Assembly (NCBI RefSeq): GCF_002104995.1
Contig: NW_024468258.1
Coordinates: 682,001 to 746,000 of the forward strand
Reading direction: 5' to 3'
Length of the DNA stretch: 64,000 nt
Origin: Linderina pennispora
Lineage: Eukaryota; Kickxellomycota; Kickxellomycetes; Kickxellales; Kickxellaceae
Part shown: piece by piece, positions 11,514 to 23,030 of the stretch
Position numbering within the stretch: the first letter of the stretch is position 1
How the letters are laid out: each line of letters begins with the position of its first letter
Notes under the pieces: model-generated
What the model was told of the DNA's origin: nothing
Database searches by the model: none
The model's input: only the letters and a program-made list of their open reading frames with translations
Made by a program: the position numbers and the translations under genes

Positions 11514-12549
11514 CTAGACTCTTATGATTCGCTTTCCAAAGTTATTTCCAACAAATACATCGATCAATGCTGTCGGTCCGTTCTCAAGCCCAATAACCTC
11601 ATCAACCTTGTATGTAAGCCTTTCCGCTTGAGTGCAGATCTGAGACCTCTGCCAAAAACTCTGCGAACGATGGTGTTGGGTAGTGGTCAGTGATTACATA
11701 GCCAGTTACGTTCAGCTTTCGATTTATCACCTGTAAAAAGTTGTCCATCCTGTACGTTTCGTTGGCCGTAACATTGTACTGAGATGCTTGACCACAGGCA
11801 GCAACACGTCCATACGGACGCATGTTCATCAAGGCAGCGTCCAGGAACTCCCCGCCAACATTGTCAAAGTAGATATCGACTCCCTCTGGTGCAGCCTGGC
11901 GAATCGCTTGCTCAAAGTTACCACACGTCTTGTAGTTGAAGGCAGCATCGGCCCCAAGGCTCTTGACGAACTCAACCTTCTTGTCGGAGCCAGCAACACC
12001 AACAACACGTAGCCCACGGATTTTTGCCAGCTGCACCACCATTTGGCCAACAGCTCCTGCAGCAGATGAGACCAGCAAGGTTTCACCCTTCTTTGGCTTT
12101 CCTAGCGTTACTAGACCAACATAAGCAGCGAACGACGGCATACCGAGCACACCAACATAATCCACCAACGACACTCTGTCGGTTTCGCTGACTTTGCTGA
12201 ATCCTGCTGCAGGCACAATTGCCTTTTGTGCCCAGTCGAAAAATCCACCAGTTACGAAATCGCCAGGCGCAAATCCGCTGCTTGTTGAAGCCTCAACAAC
12301 GCCAAGCCCAAGGCCAGCAATAGGAGCCGCAGCTTTTAAGCCATCAATATAATACCCATCACGACCATTGATGCGGTTGCGCATATACGGATCGCACGAC
12401 AGGTACAGCGGGCGCACCAGCAGCTCACTGTCCCTGAGCATGTCAGCGGTTGGTGCAGGCACTGTTTCGATTCGAAAGTCCGAAGGATTGGGGGTGCCGT
12501 CTGGAACGTAGTTGTTTAGGATTACGCGGGTGATGCTTTCGGCGGACAT
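11514..12549 (-). CDS. NADP-dependent oxidoreductase (PTGR/LTB4DH-like), copy 2
   Basis: A paralogue of the 5584-6647 gene in the same orientation. It begins at ATG 12549 (MSAESITRVILNNYVPDG) and is intact to the C-terminal region. Landmarks are RPLYLSCDPYMRNR, LLVSSAAGAVGQMVVQLAK for NADP binding, FNYKTCGNFEQAIRQAAPEG and FDNVGGEFLDAAL. The frame as written would stop at 11602, but removing one C of 11619-11620 restores the expected tail (TYKVDEVIGLENG, then NNFGKRIIRV) and a stop at 11514-11516, giving 344 residues, the usual length. Predicted cytosolic reductase of alkenals or prostaglandin-like enones; the substrate cannot be read from sequence. Third codon positions are clearly more A/T-rich than in copy 1, so this is not a recent duplication. 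Confidence 0.85.
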
Positions 12550-13313
12550 GTGTGGCAGGTTAAACGTTTGGTGGGCTTGTTCACAGTTGTGCTGGCTAGT
12601 GGCTGATAGTGCGTATTCAAAGGATGTGAGTTGGAACAGAGAGGTCCTTCACAGGACACGCCAAAAAGCAATAGATACCAAGGTGCCCAGTGGTTGCTCA
12701 ATTTCCGCTGCCCTGGTGGGGGATTTACCAATGCCAATGAACGAGCAAGGGCAGGCTAGCAAAAATCAGTGTAGGCTCACATTGCACTGCAATAAACAGA
12801 AATCAAGTGCGAATCGCCATAATAGTATGTGGGGTCCATTCGCTGAAATACATTGCGTACCTGAGGATCGTTTCCAGATACACATGGAGTATGATTGACG
12901 CACAAGACAAACCAGTGTGTTGCAAGACCTCAGGAGATTGCCAGACCTGGAGACGGCAATTGGCAGAACAGTAGATGCAAAGGACACCGCTGTGAAAGGA
13001 CTAAAGCAAGGCAGGTTCCAAAACACGCCGTCAGCCATAGTGTTCTTGCTGAGAGCGATGGACAAAGCATGCGAGCCAAGCGACACGTGAGCCCCATCCA
13101 TTCTGGAACAGCGAGAATGGTGCCCAGTCTGTGCAAATCGCTGCGTCGGTTTCTGAGTTGTCAAAAAAAAAAAAGAAGCAGAGACAATGGGAAACAGCAT
13201 GCATGTGTGGCATTACCAATGTTCTGAGCGTTTGTCCAAGCCAAGGCCAGGGCAGGGGTGCATGTTATTTTTTAGTGGTTCCAGAAAATGTATCTATTTT
13301 GGAAGGGCCCAGC
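12550..13313. other. Intergenic region between two minus-strand genes
   Basis: No supported gene. It should contain the promoter of the second oxidoreductase. A short poly-A run (about 13161) is present. Confidence 0.5.
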
Positions 13314-16311
13314 TCACTCGTCGTCCTTGTCGCTGCGCCACCCGCTTTCAGCAGTGGGGTCCAGTGTGAGCACAGACGTGGGCCAGTAGTGGTAGCACGT
13401 TTTGATACTGAGCACCATCGGCACCATGTCAAAAGTCATGACTTTAATGCGCACATACGTGTTGTCGGAGCACGCTCGGACAGCTGCAATGAACGAGTCC
13501 AGGTCAGGCGTCAGTTGCCCATTAACGTGAGTGATCCACATTGTCGGGGACAGCCCATACATGTATGCAGGCGAGCCAGCGGACCTCGCCGTCGTGTACA
13601 CCCCCGAAGGCACCTTGCGCGACTGCTGCAGCGCGGCCTTGTGTGGGGCCTGCAGAGTGGCGCCAGCCCAAAACACCAGGCGGCTGGTGCCCTGCCCACA
13701 CTCTGTGGTCCTGACCTTGAGCTCCATCTCCTTCTTGTTGCGCAGCACAACCATGGTCAGCTCGTCGTGCGTGTACTGGGCATCGAGGTCCTCGAGTCGG
13801 GTCATCAGCTTGCCGTTGATTGTGATGATGATGTCGAGGTCGTTGAGCACCCCCATAGCATTGGATCCCGTCTCGACGCTCTTGACCCAGAACAGGCTGC
13901 CGCGGTTAAGCCCGCTGTGCTGGAGCTCCTGCATCCACTTGTCGCTGAGTCCCGACTTGCGCGCCTGGGCGACGTTGATTGGGCCAACCTCAATGTTGAG
14001 GCTACGCAGTTGCGGCTCCTGGCCCTGCTGCAGGCGGTGGAGCGCTGGCAGAATGGTCTTGACAGGCAGGCCCGCGAAAATCTCACGGTCCTTACCTTCG
14101 GCGTCAAACGACAGGTATGCAATCCACAGTGCCTGCACTTCTCCATCCTCGTTGGCCAAGACGCCCGACGGGTGGTCGAGAGTGAGCGGACTTTCGAGAG
14201 TGATGACCTCGGCGTTGATTGAGCGCCAGCAGGGGAAGGTGCTGGGTGAGATGACGATTGGGATCGAGTCGCTGACGACGGTGTTGATGCACACTGGATT
14301 TCCATAGCGGCTGTATGAAATCAAGCGGGTGGAGTCGCCCTGCTTCAACGGCTTAAGGCACATAGGGATGGCGCGGATATCCGTGTCGCCAATGTGGCTC
14401 GGGTCGTATTGCACGATGGCGAAGTTGTGGCTTGGATGCAAGAACCGCACCTTGGCAGGGATGATCGCAGACTCAGCAATTGAGATGTACATATCGCCGA
14501 GGTTGATTGGCACCGTGCGGCGGCTGACCACGACCAGGCCGCGCTCTGCATCGACCACCACACCGTAGCTGCGACACCGCCGGGCACGCGACCCATCCAT
14601 GCGCACTGGCATATGGTAGTAGACACGAACCATCGAGTTGGCCAGGATCGCTGCCTTGCCTGCATTGTCGTTGTCTAGCACTGGGAAGTGGAACGCTGAC
14701 GGGCTCGATGGGAGTAGGCTTGGGGAAATCCTTGAAGCTTGTAAAGTCCCACAGCCCGGTCTTGTCGTTGCGTGTATAGAGCCGCATACTGCCCCAATGG
14801 TGCGACATCTGTATCATCGCGCCGTGCATCGTGTGGACATCCTCGATGCTGTAGAACGAAACCGGAACGAACTCGCAGTCAGGGATCGATTTGACGACGT
14901 CGATGAACTCGTCGATAGATTTGATTGGGCGATTATCGATGCTGGACAGGACGGTGCCCTCGTCGGAGCTGCTGATTGAGAACAGGTTGCCGGGAGATGA
15001 CAGATACACGCCGCGCACAGGCACATTATAGGAGCATGCCAGCTGGTACGACAGGTTGTTGACAATCGAGCCGCCGATAGTGACAAAGCGCGATGGAGTG
15101 ATGGAGTGCAGGTCCTGCACCTCGACCACGATCTCTTTGGCCACGCCTCCGCGGTCCACGACTAGCCGCAGCAGCTTGCCGATGTTATCGTCCATCAGGC
15201 GCTCTAGGTCGACAAAATGTGTGACAATGTCGCCGTTGATGCTGACCAGCACATCGCCTTCCTCCAGACCAGCAACGCTGCCGGGACCCTCGGGTAGGAC
15301 GGTGGCTACAGTCAGCATGCCAATTCCATCAGGACGTTCTTGGCGTACCATGGCCTCGGTCTCGCGGCTCAGGCCCAGACGGCGGACCTCGTCAAACGGA
15401 TTGTACAGGAAGCGGGTCTGCATAGTGCCACGCACGACATCCTGGCCCTGCTGCACCAGCTCCAAGGCGCGCTTGACGCGATCCAGAGGCAAAAAGAAGT
15501 TTGTCGCCTCTTCGCAACGACCACCGGCCTGCAGGGCAACAGCATGGCCGTGAACATCGATAACAGGACTGCCCGAACTGCCGCCGCTGAGGCTGGATGC
15601 GGCTTGGAGATAGAAGGTGTTAAAGTCGTTGTACGTCAGCTCACCGTACTCGGGCGTGTTGCGATCCACGCGTGAAATGGATCCAGCCAAAATCGACAGC
15701 TTCTCGCCTGCGTCATTGCCAATCACACGGATATCGATTCCAACGCGCGCGCGCTCTGGCGAGAGCGGGATCTCCCTCAGCTTCATGTACTTGACCTGCG
15801 ACGGATCGAACTGCAGAAGCCCAAAGTCGTGGATTGGGTCGCGGTAGATGGCCTTAACCTCGACTTCCTCGTGGTCGTACATGATCGCCTCGCCGACGAA
15901 CGGTCCCGCACCCACCACATGGCGGTTGGTCAAGATGATACCGCGCTGTGCATCTACAATGAACCCGGTGGCCTCTGAGGTCAATGCAGGCTCGGTGTCA
16001 AAGTTCATCGGCTGGCTGAACCGGATGGACACCACGGCGCTGAATACGTCCTCAGTCACTCGCTGCCATTTAGGCACCTCTTCGTCTATCCGCATTGGCT
16101 CCGGGTGTTTCTGCTGTACGTTGGTGCCGATGATGGCGGGAAGCACATGGCTGCTGGTCCGGCGCCGCTTGAGCGGTGGCGGTGTGCAGTCGTGCAGGAT
16201 CGAGTCGCTGTTTTTGCTGTCGTCCGGCTTCTTTGACGCCTCCAGGTCGCCATTGCTGCTGGCTTTTGTCGGATCGAGCACCTTGGGCGTGAAAGAGCTG
16301 GGTGTTTCCAT
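13314..16311 (-). CDS. Nuclear HtrA-like serine protease NMA111
   Basis: A trypsin-like HtrA-family protease with two degenerate protease/PDZ halves, in yeast a nuclear pro-apoptotic and stress-related protease. ATG 16311 (METPSSFTPK) is preferred over an upstream frame that reads through a poly-A/T tract. The N-terminus carries a basic nuclear-localisation-like PPPLKRRR (residues 45-51). The triad is complete: His131 in LTNRHVV, Asp162 in IHDFGLL and Ser246 in GGSSGSPV. This spacing closely matches that of yeast Nma111. A PDZ-like domain follows (VAGLEEGDVLVSINGD), and the second half repeats the fold without a full triad (VVVDAERGLVVVSRR). One surplus base at about 14682 splits the frame; removing it joins VPLP to VLDNDNAG and gives 998 residues, the family length. 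Confidence 0.92.
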
Positions 16312-16350
16312 TGGGAGAAATGCTAAAAATTCAGGTTTGCAAGAGCTGCG

Positions 16351-16368
16351 AAAAAAAAAAAAAAAAAA
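16351..16368. repeat. Homopolymer A tract (18 nt) in the NMA111 leader
   Basis: Eighteen consecutive A on the plus strand, 40 bp upstream of the NMA111 ATG, so T18 in the sense of the gene. Such poly-dT tracts are common in fungal promoters and may exclude nucleosomes. Confidence 0.9.
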
Positions 16369-18516
16369 GTATGGCAAATGTTTGGTCTGAAAGGTCGACC
16401 TTTTTTGTTTCAGCTGCCACCTCACGATTTTTTCATCAACTACCGTGATCGTCGAATCACATCAGCGGAGATCAATCATGGGTTGTAGATTTACTGATTC
16501 CGGGGCCGAGTTCTGCCGGTGCGTGCTGCCATGGCTGCTCTCATTGAGCGGATCCATGCCAAGCCCGATGGTGGTTCTCTGGACAATTCTGTCACAGCTG
16601 GTTGGGGAAGGCAGTAGTGGAGCACGACATCACTATGAAGTAGCTCGCAGCCGAGGGGATCACTGAGGTAGCTCCGGGTCCGGGCCAGCGAATTGAGTGT
16701 GGCAGCTGCGGCATTGGCTCCCAGCAAAAATAGCCCAGACTTCCGGTAATAGAATAGGCGCCGCTGGTGCAGAGCCCCTCGGACGTGGGTCATCGCAACT
16801 GACCATCACCATTGTCGATGGCACTGGCAAACCACAGCCCACCCATCGTCCGCAGCTCGGGTTTCTCATTCTGAGGCGGCGTTCACGCTCGAGGAAGGGT
16901 AAATCGCTCTGGGGTTCGGAAATCATCCGTGTTCCAAAGATAAAGCGGCTTGTTTGCCTGGCCATGGTGCAGGTGACACCACCCCCGTTGAATGACACGC
17001 AGTTCTGCAACTGGTGACCACGCCTCCCCCAACAGACATGCACACAAGATATGTCGCCGAGTAATGTCATCGTCACCACCACCTGAGCGAGTGCCTCCCT
17101 GAGTGCAACCAAGCACTTCCAAATGGTAATGCAGGCGCGTGGTCACGGGAATGTCTCTCCCAGATGGCGAGCAGCGGCGATTCGTCCGCTTGGCTGCCAG
17201 CAGCGGTTGCAGGTGAGCAGCCGGGCGACGGACCCGTTTGCCCGCATTGCACTTGGGAACAATTAGCAAATCTGCGGACGTTGAAAAGCAGGATTTGCAC
17301 TCACATAAGCCGCATTACCGCCAAATCCCCCAATCTCGCAGCTGCATCGCCCAGAATAGCTGGAACAATGCGAATTCAAAACTGGCTTTTGGGACTGGTG
17401 ATCTGCTTGGCGTATCACGTGTAGAACTGCGAATAGCCGCTGGGCGTCTTCCGTGTTCTTTCTCTAGTGCTGCGAAGCCCAGTGTTGCTTCGCAAAGGCG
17501 CAAAGGCGCAAAGAGAAGGATCGGCGCAAAAGAGGGGTTTAGGCTGCATGCGATTGCATAATTGTTGTTGCGGGAATGAGTCTGCCGAACACGCCGAGCG
17601 CCAAAGGGAGCGGCTGTAGTATCAGAATTGCGAATCAAATAATGTGCGTATTGTGTGACATGATGTCTCGTATATAGTGCGCAAAACAATAGTCGGCAAT
17701 CATGAGGGAGCGACACATAATGACCTCTGTTTGCTTTTGCCGTCTAGACCGGCTATGTGTAGGGGTGGGGAGGCAGAATTTGTTGGCAGGATCTGCAATA
17801 ACAGATTTCCTGGCCAAAAGGCAAGCTGCATCTCCGAGGCCAGCTGTACAGATCTGGGGCCATGGGCAAAAAGGCCAAGCGCATGTCCCGCGCGATGTGG
17901 CCTGAGGAGACCTCGCAAAGTGCCTCTAGCCCGCAACAGGGCGATGTGCTGCCGCTTTCATGCGCTGGCCAGCCCCACACGAGGTGGTGGTATGAGCGAA
18001 GGCTTTTGCGTGGGATCACCCCCAAGCGCATCTTTGGTCGGAAATAAAGTAACCAGATGCCCCACCACGGCGCTGTCTAAATGCGAGTATTGATTTGCAA
18101 ATTGCTCTCGTGGGCCTGCCGCCAGGCGGGCCAGGCGGAGGATGTACATTCTGCCCACGCCACGGTTGCCTGAAGGTCTGGCCGTGTCTCATTCGCCCCG
18201 CCCTCACGCATAGAGCAAGTTCACCCATGTCCTGATTTGGCGAGCCGGCTACCGGTCTATCACACATCCAGCCCAGGATTGGCTCTGTCGCCCTTATGCC
18301 GCATTCTCTCACTCTCAGAGGCCTGCAGATCGCCGGTGTTTCTGTGCTGAGGCATTTCCAAATTGGCTAGGACAAAGAAGGTGTCAAAATGCGAGGATTG
18401 TATTCTTTTTTTACACACAGAGCCATGAAAGAGTGTATACACAACGGGAAGAGAAATAATGTTACAGTTTCGTTAGGGGGTAGTTTTTGTTGCCTCTGCT
18501 GCCCGGGCCACCCGCT
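16369..18516. other. 2.1 kb without a supported gene
   Basis: No domain-bearing frame on either strand. The longest frames (up to 150 codons) are compositionally random. A short imperfect repeat of aaaggcgc lies at about 17490-17515. The left part should include the NMA111 promoter. Confidence 0.5.
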
Positions 18517-19620
18517 CTAGTTGTAGATGGGGAAGGCGGTGGGAGCGGCGGCAGTAGCTGGGGCCATGCCATAGCCAAAGCCAGGCACGCCGTAGTACAT
18601 TGGGTTGTACTGCGCGGCGAATGCAGCGGCGGCGGCAGCAGCCTGCTGGGCGCGGATCGTCTGCTGCTGCATGAACCCGTTGTTGACAAACGCCTTGGGC
18701 TCAAGACCAACATTGCCGATCCTGATGGGCCGGCCATTGTGAGCAACAGCGTGGCTCTGGGCACCTTGACTGAACAGCATGTTTTGGGAAGCCATCACAG
18801 TCTGGCCCGCCATCTGTGCCGGGACGCTGAATGTGAAATCGCCGTGAGGCATCACGCCCACATTGCTGACAGCAGCGGGCACAGCCACCGAGCGCGGCGC
18901 ACTGACAGCGATGCGGTAGCCGTTTGCAGCCGCGGGCACTGACATGCGCATGCGCTTGGCGGGCGGCGGCGACGGCAGCTGGCACGGCATTTCGTGGATA
19001 AGCGCTGTGCTGCTGGCGCTGCAGGCCGATGTGGGCGACGGCACGACCTGCATGTCGCCTGTGGGCGAGTACAGGCCAGTTGACGGGTACGAGGGCGTCG
19101 AGATTGCCGGAATCACAAGCGGCTTGTGCTGGACCGGCGGCGAAATGGCCATGCGGTACTGAGTCATGTTGGGCGCGGCAAACACGATGGTCTGGAGCTG
19201 GGTGATCCAGGCGTTGTACTCGGTCTCCGGCACGTGCAGCCGGTGCTCCAGCGCGACCAGGAACTCGCGCTGCATGATCGTCAGCTCCTTGGCCGGCAGG
19301 TTCGACACCTCGGACCATGTCTGCGTCGTGAACGTGTTGTCCTCAAGGTACTTGCTGGCCAGCATCAGGGCCACCACAAACACCCGGTACTCGCTGCCTG
19401 GCCCGCAAATCAGCACCGGGTAGCGCTGCTTGAACTTGTGCACATACAGCAGCGTCAGCACCACAATGGGCACCGCAATCTGCGTCGAGCGCAGCAGCTC
19501 CGAGCAGAACGTGTGGAATGTCTGCAGCGACTCCTTAGCGCCCCGGAACATCCAGAGCTTGCTGAACGTCCGTGTGGCAATGTATGCGAGCTGCTCAGTG
19601 TTGACCGAGGACATATCCAT
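18517..19620 (-). CDS. Clg1/Pho80-type cyclin
   Basis: A cyclin-box protein of the fungal PCL/Clg1 group, regulatory partner of a Pho85/CDK5-like kinase. ATG 19620 (MDMSSVNTEQLAYIATR) is chosen; a 48-codon in-frame upstream extension looks like leader sequence. The cyclin box spans about residues 15-145: VLTLLYVHKFKQRYP, RVFVVALMLASKYLEDN and the Clg1-like TWSEVSNLPAKELTIMQ, then EFLVALEHRLHVPETEY. The C-terminal 220 residues are low-complexity: Pro/Ser-rich with a basic AKRMRMS patch, an Ala run (residues about 335-345) and an aromatic Gly/Tyr/Ala tail. The total is 367 residues with no frame problem, one of the few clean genes in the first 33 kb. Which kinase it binds cannot be told from sequence. 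Confidence 0.85.
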   Translation of the reverse strand: MDMSSVNTEQLAYIATRTFSKLWMFRGAKESLQTFHTFCSELLRSTQIAVPIVVLTLLYVHKFKQRYPVLICGPGSEYRVFVVALMLASKYLEDNTFTTQTWSEVSNLPAKELTIMQREFLVALEHRLHVPETEYNAWITQLQTIVFAAPNMTQYRMAISPPVQHKPLVIPAISTPSYPSTGLYSPTGDMQVVPSPTSACSASSTALIHEMPCQLPSPPPAKRMRMSVPAAANGYRIAVSAPRSVAVPAAVSNVGVMPHGDFTFSVPAQMAGQTVMASQNMLFSQGAQSHAVAHNGRPIRIGNVGLEPKAFVNNGFMQQQTIRAQQAAAAAAAFAAQYNPMYYGVPGFGYGMAPATAAAPTAFPIYN

Positions 19621-20504
19621 TGTGGCGAGAAAAAAGCTGGAAAAAGCGAGGTGATGGAAAAGAGACACAAGGCGGAAACGGCCAAGATATTTGGCGATAT
19701 CTGAGCGCGCGTGTGAGAAAAATATAGAGCCAGAGCCTAATTTTGGAGATGAATCAAAAACCACTTCTCCACAAAGTGTTCAAAAATGATGCTGAAATCT
19801 CGAACCCGTCAGTATGTCAGCCAGTCCGCGCACCAGAAAATACACGGAAAAGGGGGAAGGAATGGTATGGATATTGCGCGAGCTGGGCCTGAAAAAGAAA
19901 TACGGCGGTTGCGCGTGGAGATTATGTGTGAGTTGAAAGACTATGCAATTTCGTACAGTGTGTGGAGAAGAAGTGAGAAAAGGAGGAGCGAGGTTTTACA
20001 GGAGCTTGGATAAAAATATAGTTACAGAGCCAAGTTTAAAAGAAAGATGCGAGAAATGAAAGCTGGGAGAAAAGCGAGGAGACCTTTAAGAACAGCGACA
20101 AGGGAAATAGGGCCTGGCTGCCGGTCGGAGGGCCAAGAATCCAGCGCTATAAATAATTTCTTTAACTGACACGCAGAAAGGAAAAATTTTATCGGCAGTT
20201 GACACCCGCAGGGGGGGTTGCGAGCCCGGGAGTCCTGGGGTTGGTGGCGGAATTTTTTTTTGTGTTTTGACAAGCGTTGGAATTATTCCAAGCCTGTGCA
20301 ACAATCGGGGGGTGGTACAGCGCCCGGGTGACACACCCACCATTCCCCCATCTCCCCTTCTCGTTCGTCTCTCGGCGGATTTTCACAGCAGTGCACAGCT
20401 TCGCTGGCTGATAGGCGGGGAGGGGGACAGAGCTTGTTTTTTCTCCCAGCCCAGATCTGAAAATTCAGCCTTGATCGAGAACCATATGTGCGCAGCCAGC
20501 GCGG
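19621..20504. other. Divergent intergenic region between the cyclin and RPA3
   Basis: About 1 kb separates the minus-strand cyclin start from the plus-strand RPA3 start, so both promoters lie here. A G-rich stretch is at about 20205-20345. No open frame is convincing. Confidence 0.5.
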
Positions 20505-20517
20505 TTGGCGCCAAAAA
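20505..20517. promoter_or_regulatory. E2F-type palindrome upstream of RPA3
   Basis: The string ttggcgccaaaaa contains the palindrome TTGGCGCCAA, a textbook E2F/DP site, about 110 bp before the ATG of a DNA-replication gene. A second ggcggg-type element follows at about 20536. E2F regulates S-phase genes in animals and plants. As I recall, some early-diverging fungi keep it, while Dikarya use SBF/MBF. Assignment is by motif and position only. Confidence 0.5.
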
Positions 20518-20625
20518 TTAATATCGCTTTTTCTGGCGGGTAAAGTGCCAAGATCTCCACCAATTCGATACCATTCTTTTTACCTCTGGTAGTAGCAGCA
20601 GCAGCACTTTACTAGCGAAAACACC

Positions 20626-23030
20626 ATGGATAAGCCTACCCCCCGTGTCAATGCCGGTATGCTCGGTCAGTATACCAACACAACGGTGCGCCTTACTGGA
20701 CGAGTTGTCAAGGTAAAGTTATTGCAGACTGGAAAATAATAATAGTGCAATGGCGGGAGTGCTACTAGCTGCGTACATTTGCGAGCTAATAATTGCGACT
20801 GCGAGTCGGGTGGATACGTGGCCCACACATGCACACACGGCGCATCAGCGCCCACTGTGAGCTGGGGCCAGCGTCTCTCATGTGTTCTGTGATTTTCCCA
20901 ACTGCGTTTTCGTCCTCACTCCTGCTCTGCCCTCGTTGCCTCATGTATTGCAGAGGCGCCATTTTTGTGTGTGCGAAAAAATTGAATGCGAGGCATGATA
21001 CAGCCGAGTCGCCTCCCCAGCCTGTTTTTAGATGCTACTTTTTTCTAGCCGCCCCTTTGCTTAGTGGGCCGCTCCTTTGTAAGCCCATCCTGGCTTGCAA
21101 ATTATGCACCTATGCCAAGAATGCCATGCCCCACCCGCCCGCCCTCTGGTGCTCCATCATAACCACGGTGTTGCCGCCTGCTATTGATGTATATTGCGGC
21201 TCATATACGTGGGCAGTTGTGGAATTGAATGGCTGCCACATGCATCAGAGAGCTGCGCGAGGGAGGAGGGACGGGCCAAGGGACGCCAGGGAGTAATCAA
21301 TAGACGCCCTGTTTTCTTGTGTTTCCCAAACACCGCTGGCAATTGTATGTTTTCTGTTTTCGTGGTGGCGGGGGGCCCACACGTCCCGCGAAATAAGAGT
21401 TAGCCTTCAAGGTTCTCTGAACCGCAGCGACACGCAACATTCCCAGCAGTATCAATTTAGCCATTATCCAACGTTTCACTATGCCGTCGTGAACAGATAC
21501 CACACAGCTCGGGTTTACTATTCGCCCAGGTGTTGCTCATAAGCCATCTTCATTTTCGGCCTCTAAAAATATCTTGTAGTCGCAGGGAAGCTCGCTTGTG
21601 CTTGAGACATCCGACAGCGGCACGCTCACTGTGCATCTGACACCGGTAAGTTGAGCATCATGCAACAACGCCCTTCCCCCTCCTTACTGCTGCGCTCTGG
21701 GCGGAAGCGCGGGGAGGGGAAGCCAGCCCTGATGTTTCCTGTGAGACATTCGGCATGCATGCCCACTTTGTATGTCGCTGAGCTGCAACCGAATCCGAGA
21801 ATACCTCAGAATCGTGGTGGTGGCCTGTAGTAGAATGCATGCTGGATTTTCCTATTTGTATGCCCAAATGCGAATAGGACCACACTGCCGTCCTTCTGCT
21901 ATTGAATTATTACAATGGTACAAAAGGAAGGGGGAGAGGCATTAATGTTACTTTTGCGCATGCCCGCATTATTGCTGGCCTGGTGTGTATTGCTGATACC
22001 CGAAGCGCAGTAAGCGCCTTTCTCCCTTTCCACGATGTGTCTCGCTTCTTGGCGGGAGATTGCCGTGTCTGCGAAAGAGAACAGGGTGGGTTGTTTTACT
22101 CCCTTTGTCGCAATGCACGCTGTGGCGGTAAATCATGAGCCGTTCCCAACTTCGCCCCCTTCCATTCACCAATGTCTATGGAGGGATACGGGGAGGCACC
22201 ACGTCCCTCATTATGTTGGAACTGCTTTTGGCTGGTTGCATATATTAGCAATTTTTATCCGCCGCCTGCTCGCGACTTGTCCGCAACTACGCCGCTCCCA
22301 AGCAATTGTGTGGACGATGCTTGTCTCTTGACTATTCCACATTGATGCGGTTTGAATGTCTGCCGTGGGCTTTCTTGTCTCGCCGCCCAAAATACGCAAA
22401 ATACAAACCCCTCATGTGGTTTCTCTGCCATCCCCTTCCCCTCTCCCTCCTTGCTTACGCCTGCGCGCCTGCGTGGCGCGCGCTATCTCTACCCTCCACT
22501 CCCCAAAAAGGACCGCCAGGACAAGGCAGGAAAGCCACATGGGACATAGAGTGCGCGCCCACCCGGCGCTCGTGGCCATTATCCTCGCAGCTCGTGGGGC
22601 TCACTGTGCCGCCGAGTCGGAAACAACTATGCGCTGTCGCTCATTTTTCTGCAGATTCGACCCATGCATTCCGATCATTGTCAAGCCAAACAGCAAATAG
22701 AACCTCTTGCGAATCCTCTGCTCTTTTGCTAAAAAGCACACACGCACACCTCCTTTATTCTCTTGTATAGGAGTGCACTGTCAACTCCGAGTTTACTGAG
22801 ATCGTCGGCAAGGTCCAGGGCGATGGCACTGTGAGCGCATTCACCACCGTCGACCTTTCAAGCAACTTTGGTATGTATCTGCCTCGCTGCATTATTTGCT
22901 GTTCATAGTGGCTCTTTGCAGAATAATGCTCCTGCTAAATTGCCCCTTTGTAGACCTCAGGATGTATGCCCAGCTCGAGAAGGCATCGCTCAAGAACCCC
23001 GAGCTGTTCGGCTCCGCGCCAGCCATCTAA
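20626..23030 (+). CDS. Replication protein A 14-kDa subunit (RFA3)
   Basis: The small OB-fold subunit of the heterotrimeric single-strand DNA-binding complex RPA, used in replication and repair. Four exons join in frame: 20626-20712 (MDKPTPRVNAGMLGQYTN...), 21586-21645 (GSSLVLETSDSGTLTVHLTP), 22771-22870 (ECTVNSEFTEIVGKV...) and 22954-23030 (DLRMYAQLEKASLKNPELF, stop TAA 23028-23030). The product is 107 residues, normal for the family. All donors are GTA-type (gtaaag, gtaagt, gtatgt) and acceptors are TAG or CAG. Introns are 873, 1125 and 83 nt, so the first two are ten times longer than typical fungal introns. The introns contain no recognisable second gene. The start context is acaccATGG. 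Exon boundaries are inferred from family homology and splice consensus. Confidence 0.9.

Noticed and set aside
13131-14307. Long plus-strand ORFs of 363 and 258 codons
   Set aside because: Antisense shadows of NMA111, whose sense frame carries the complete catalytic triad and PDZ region.
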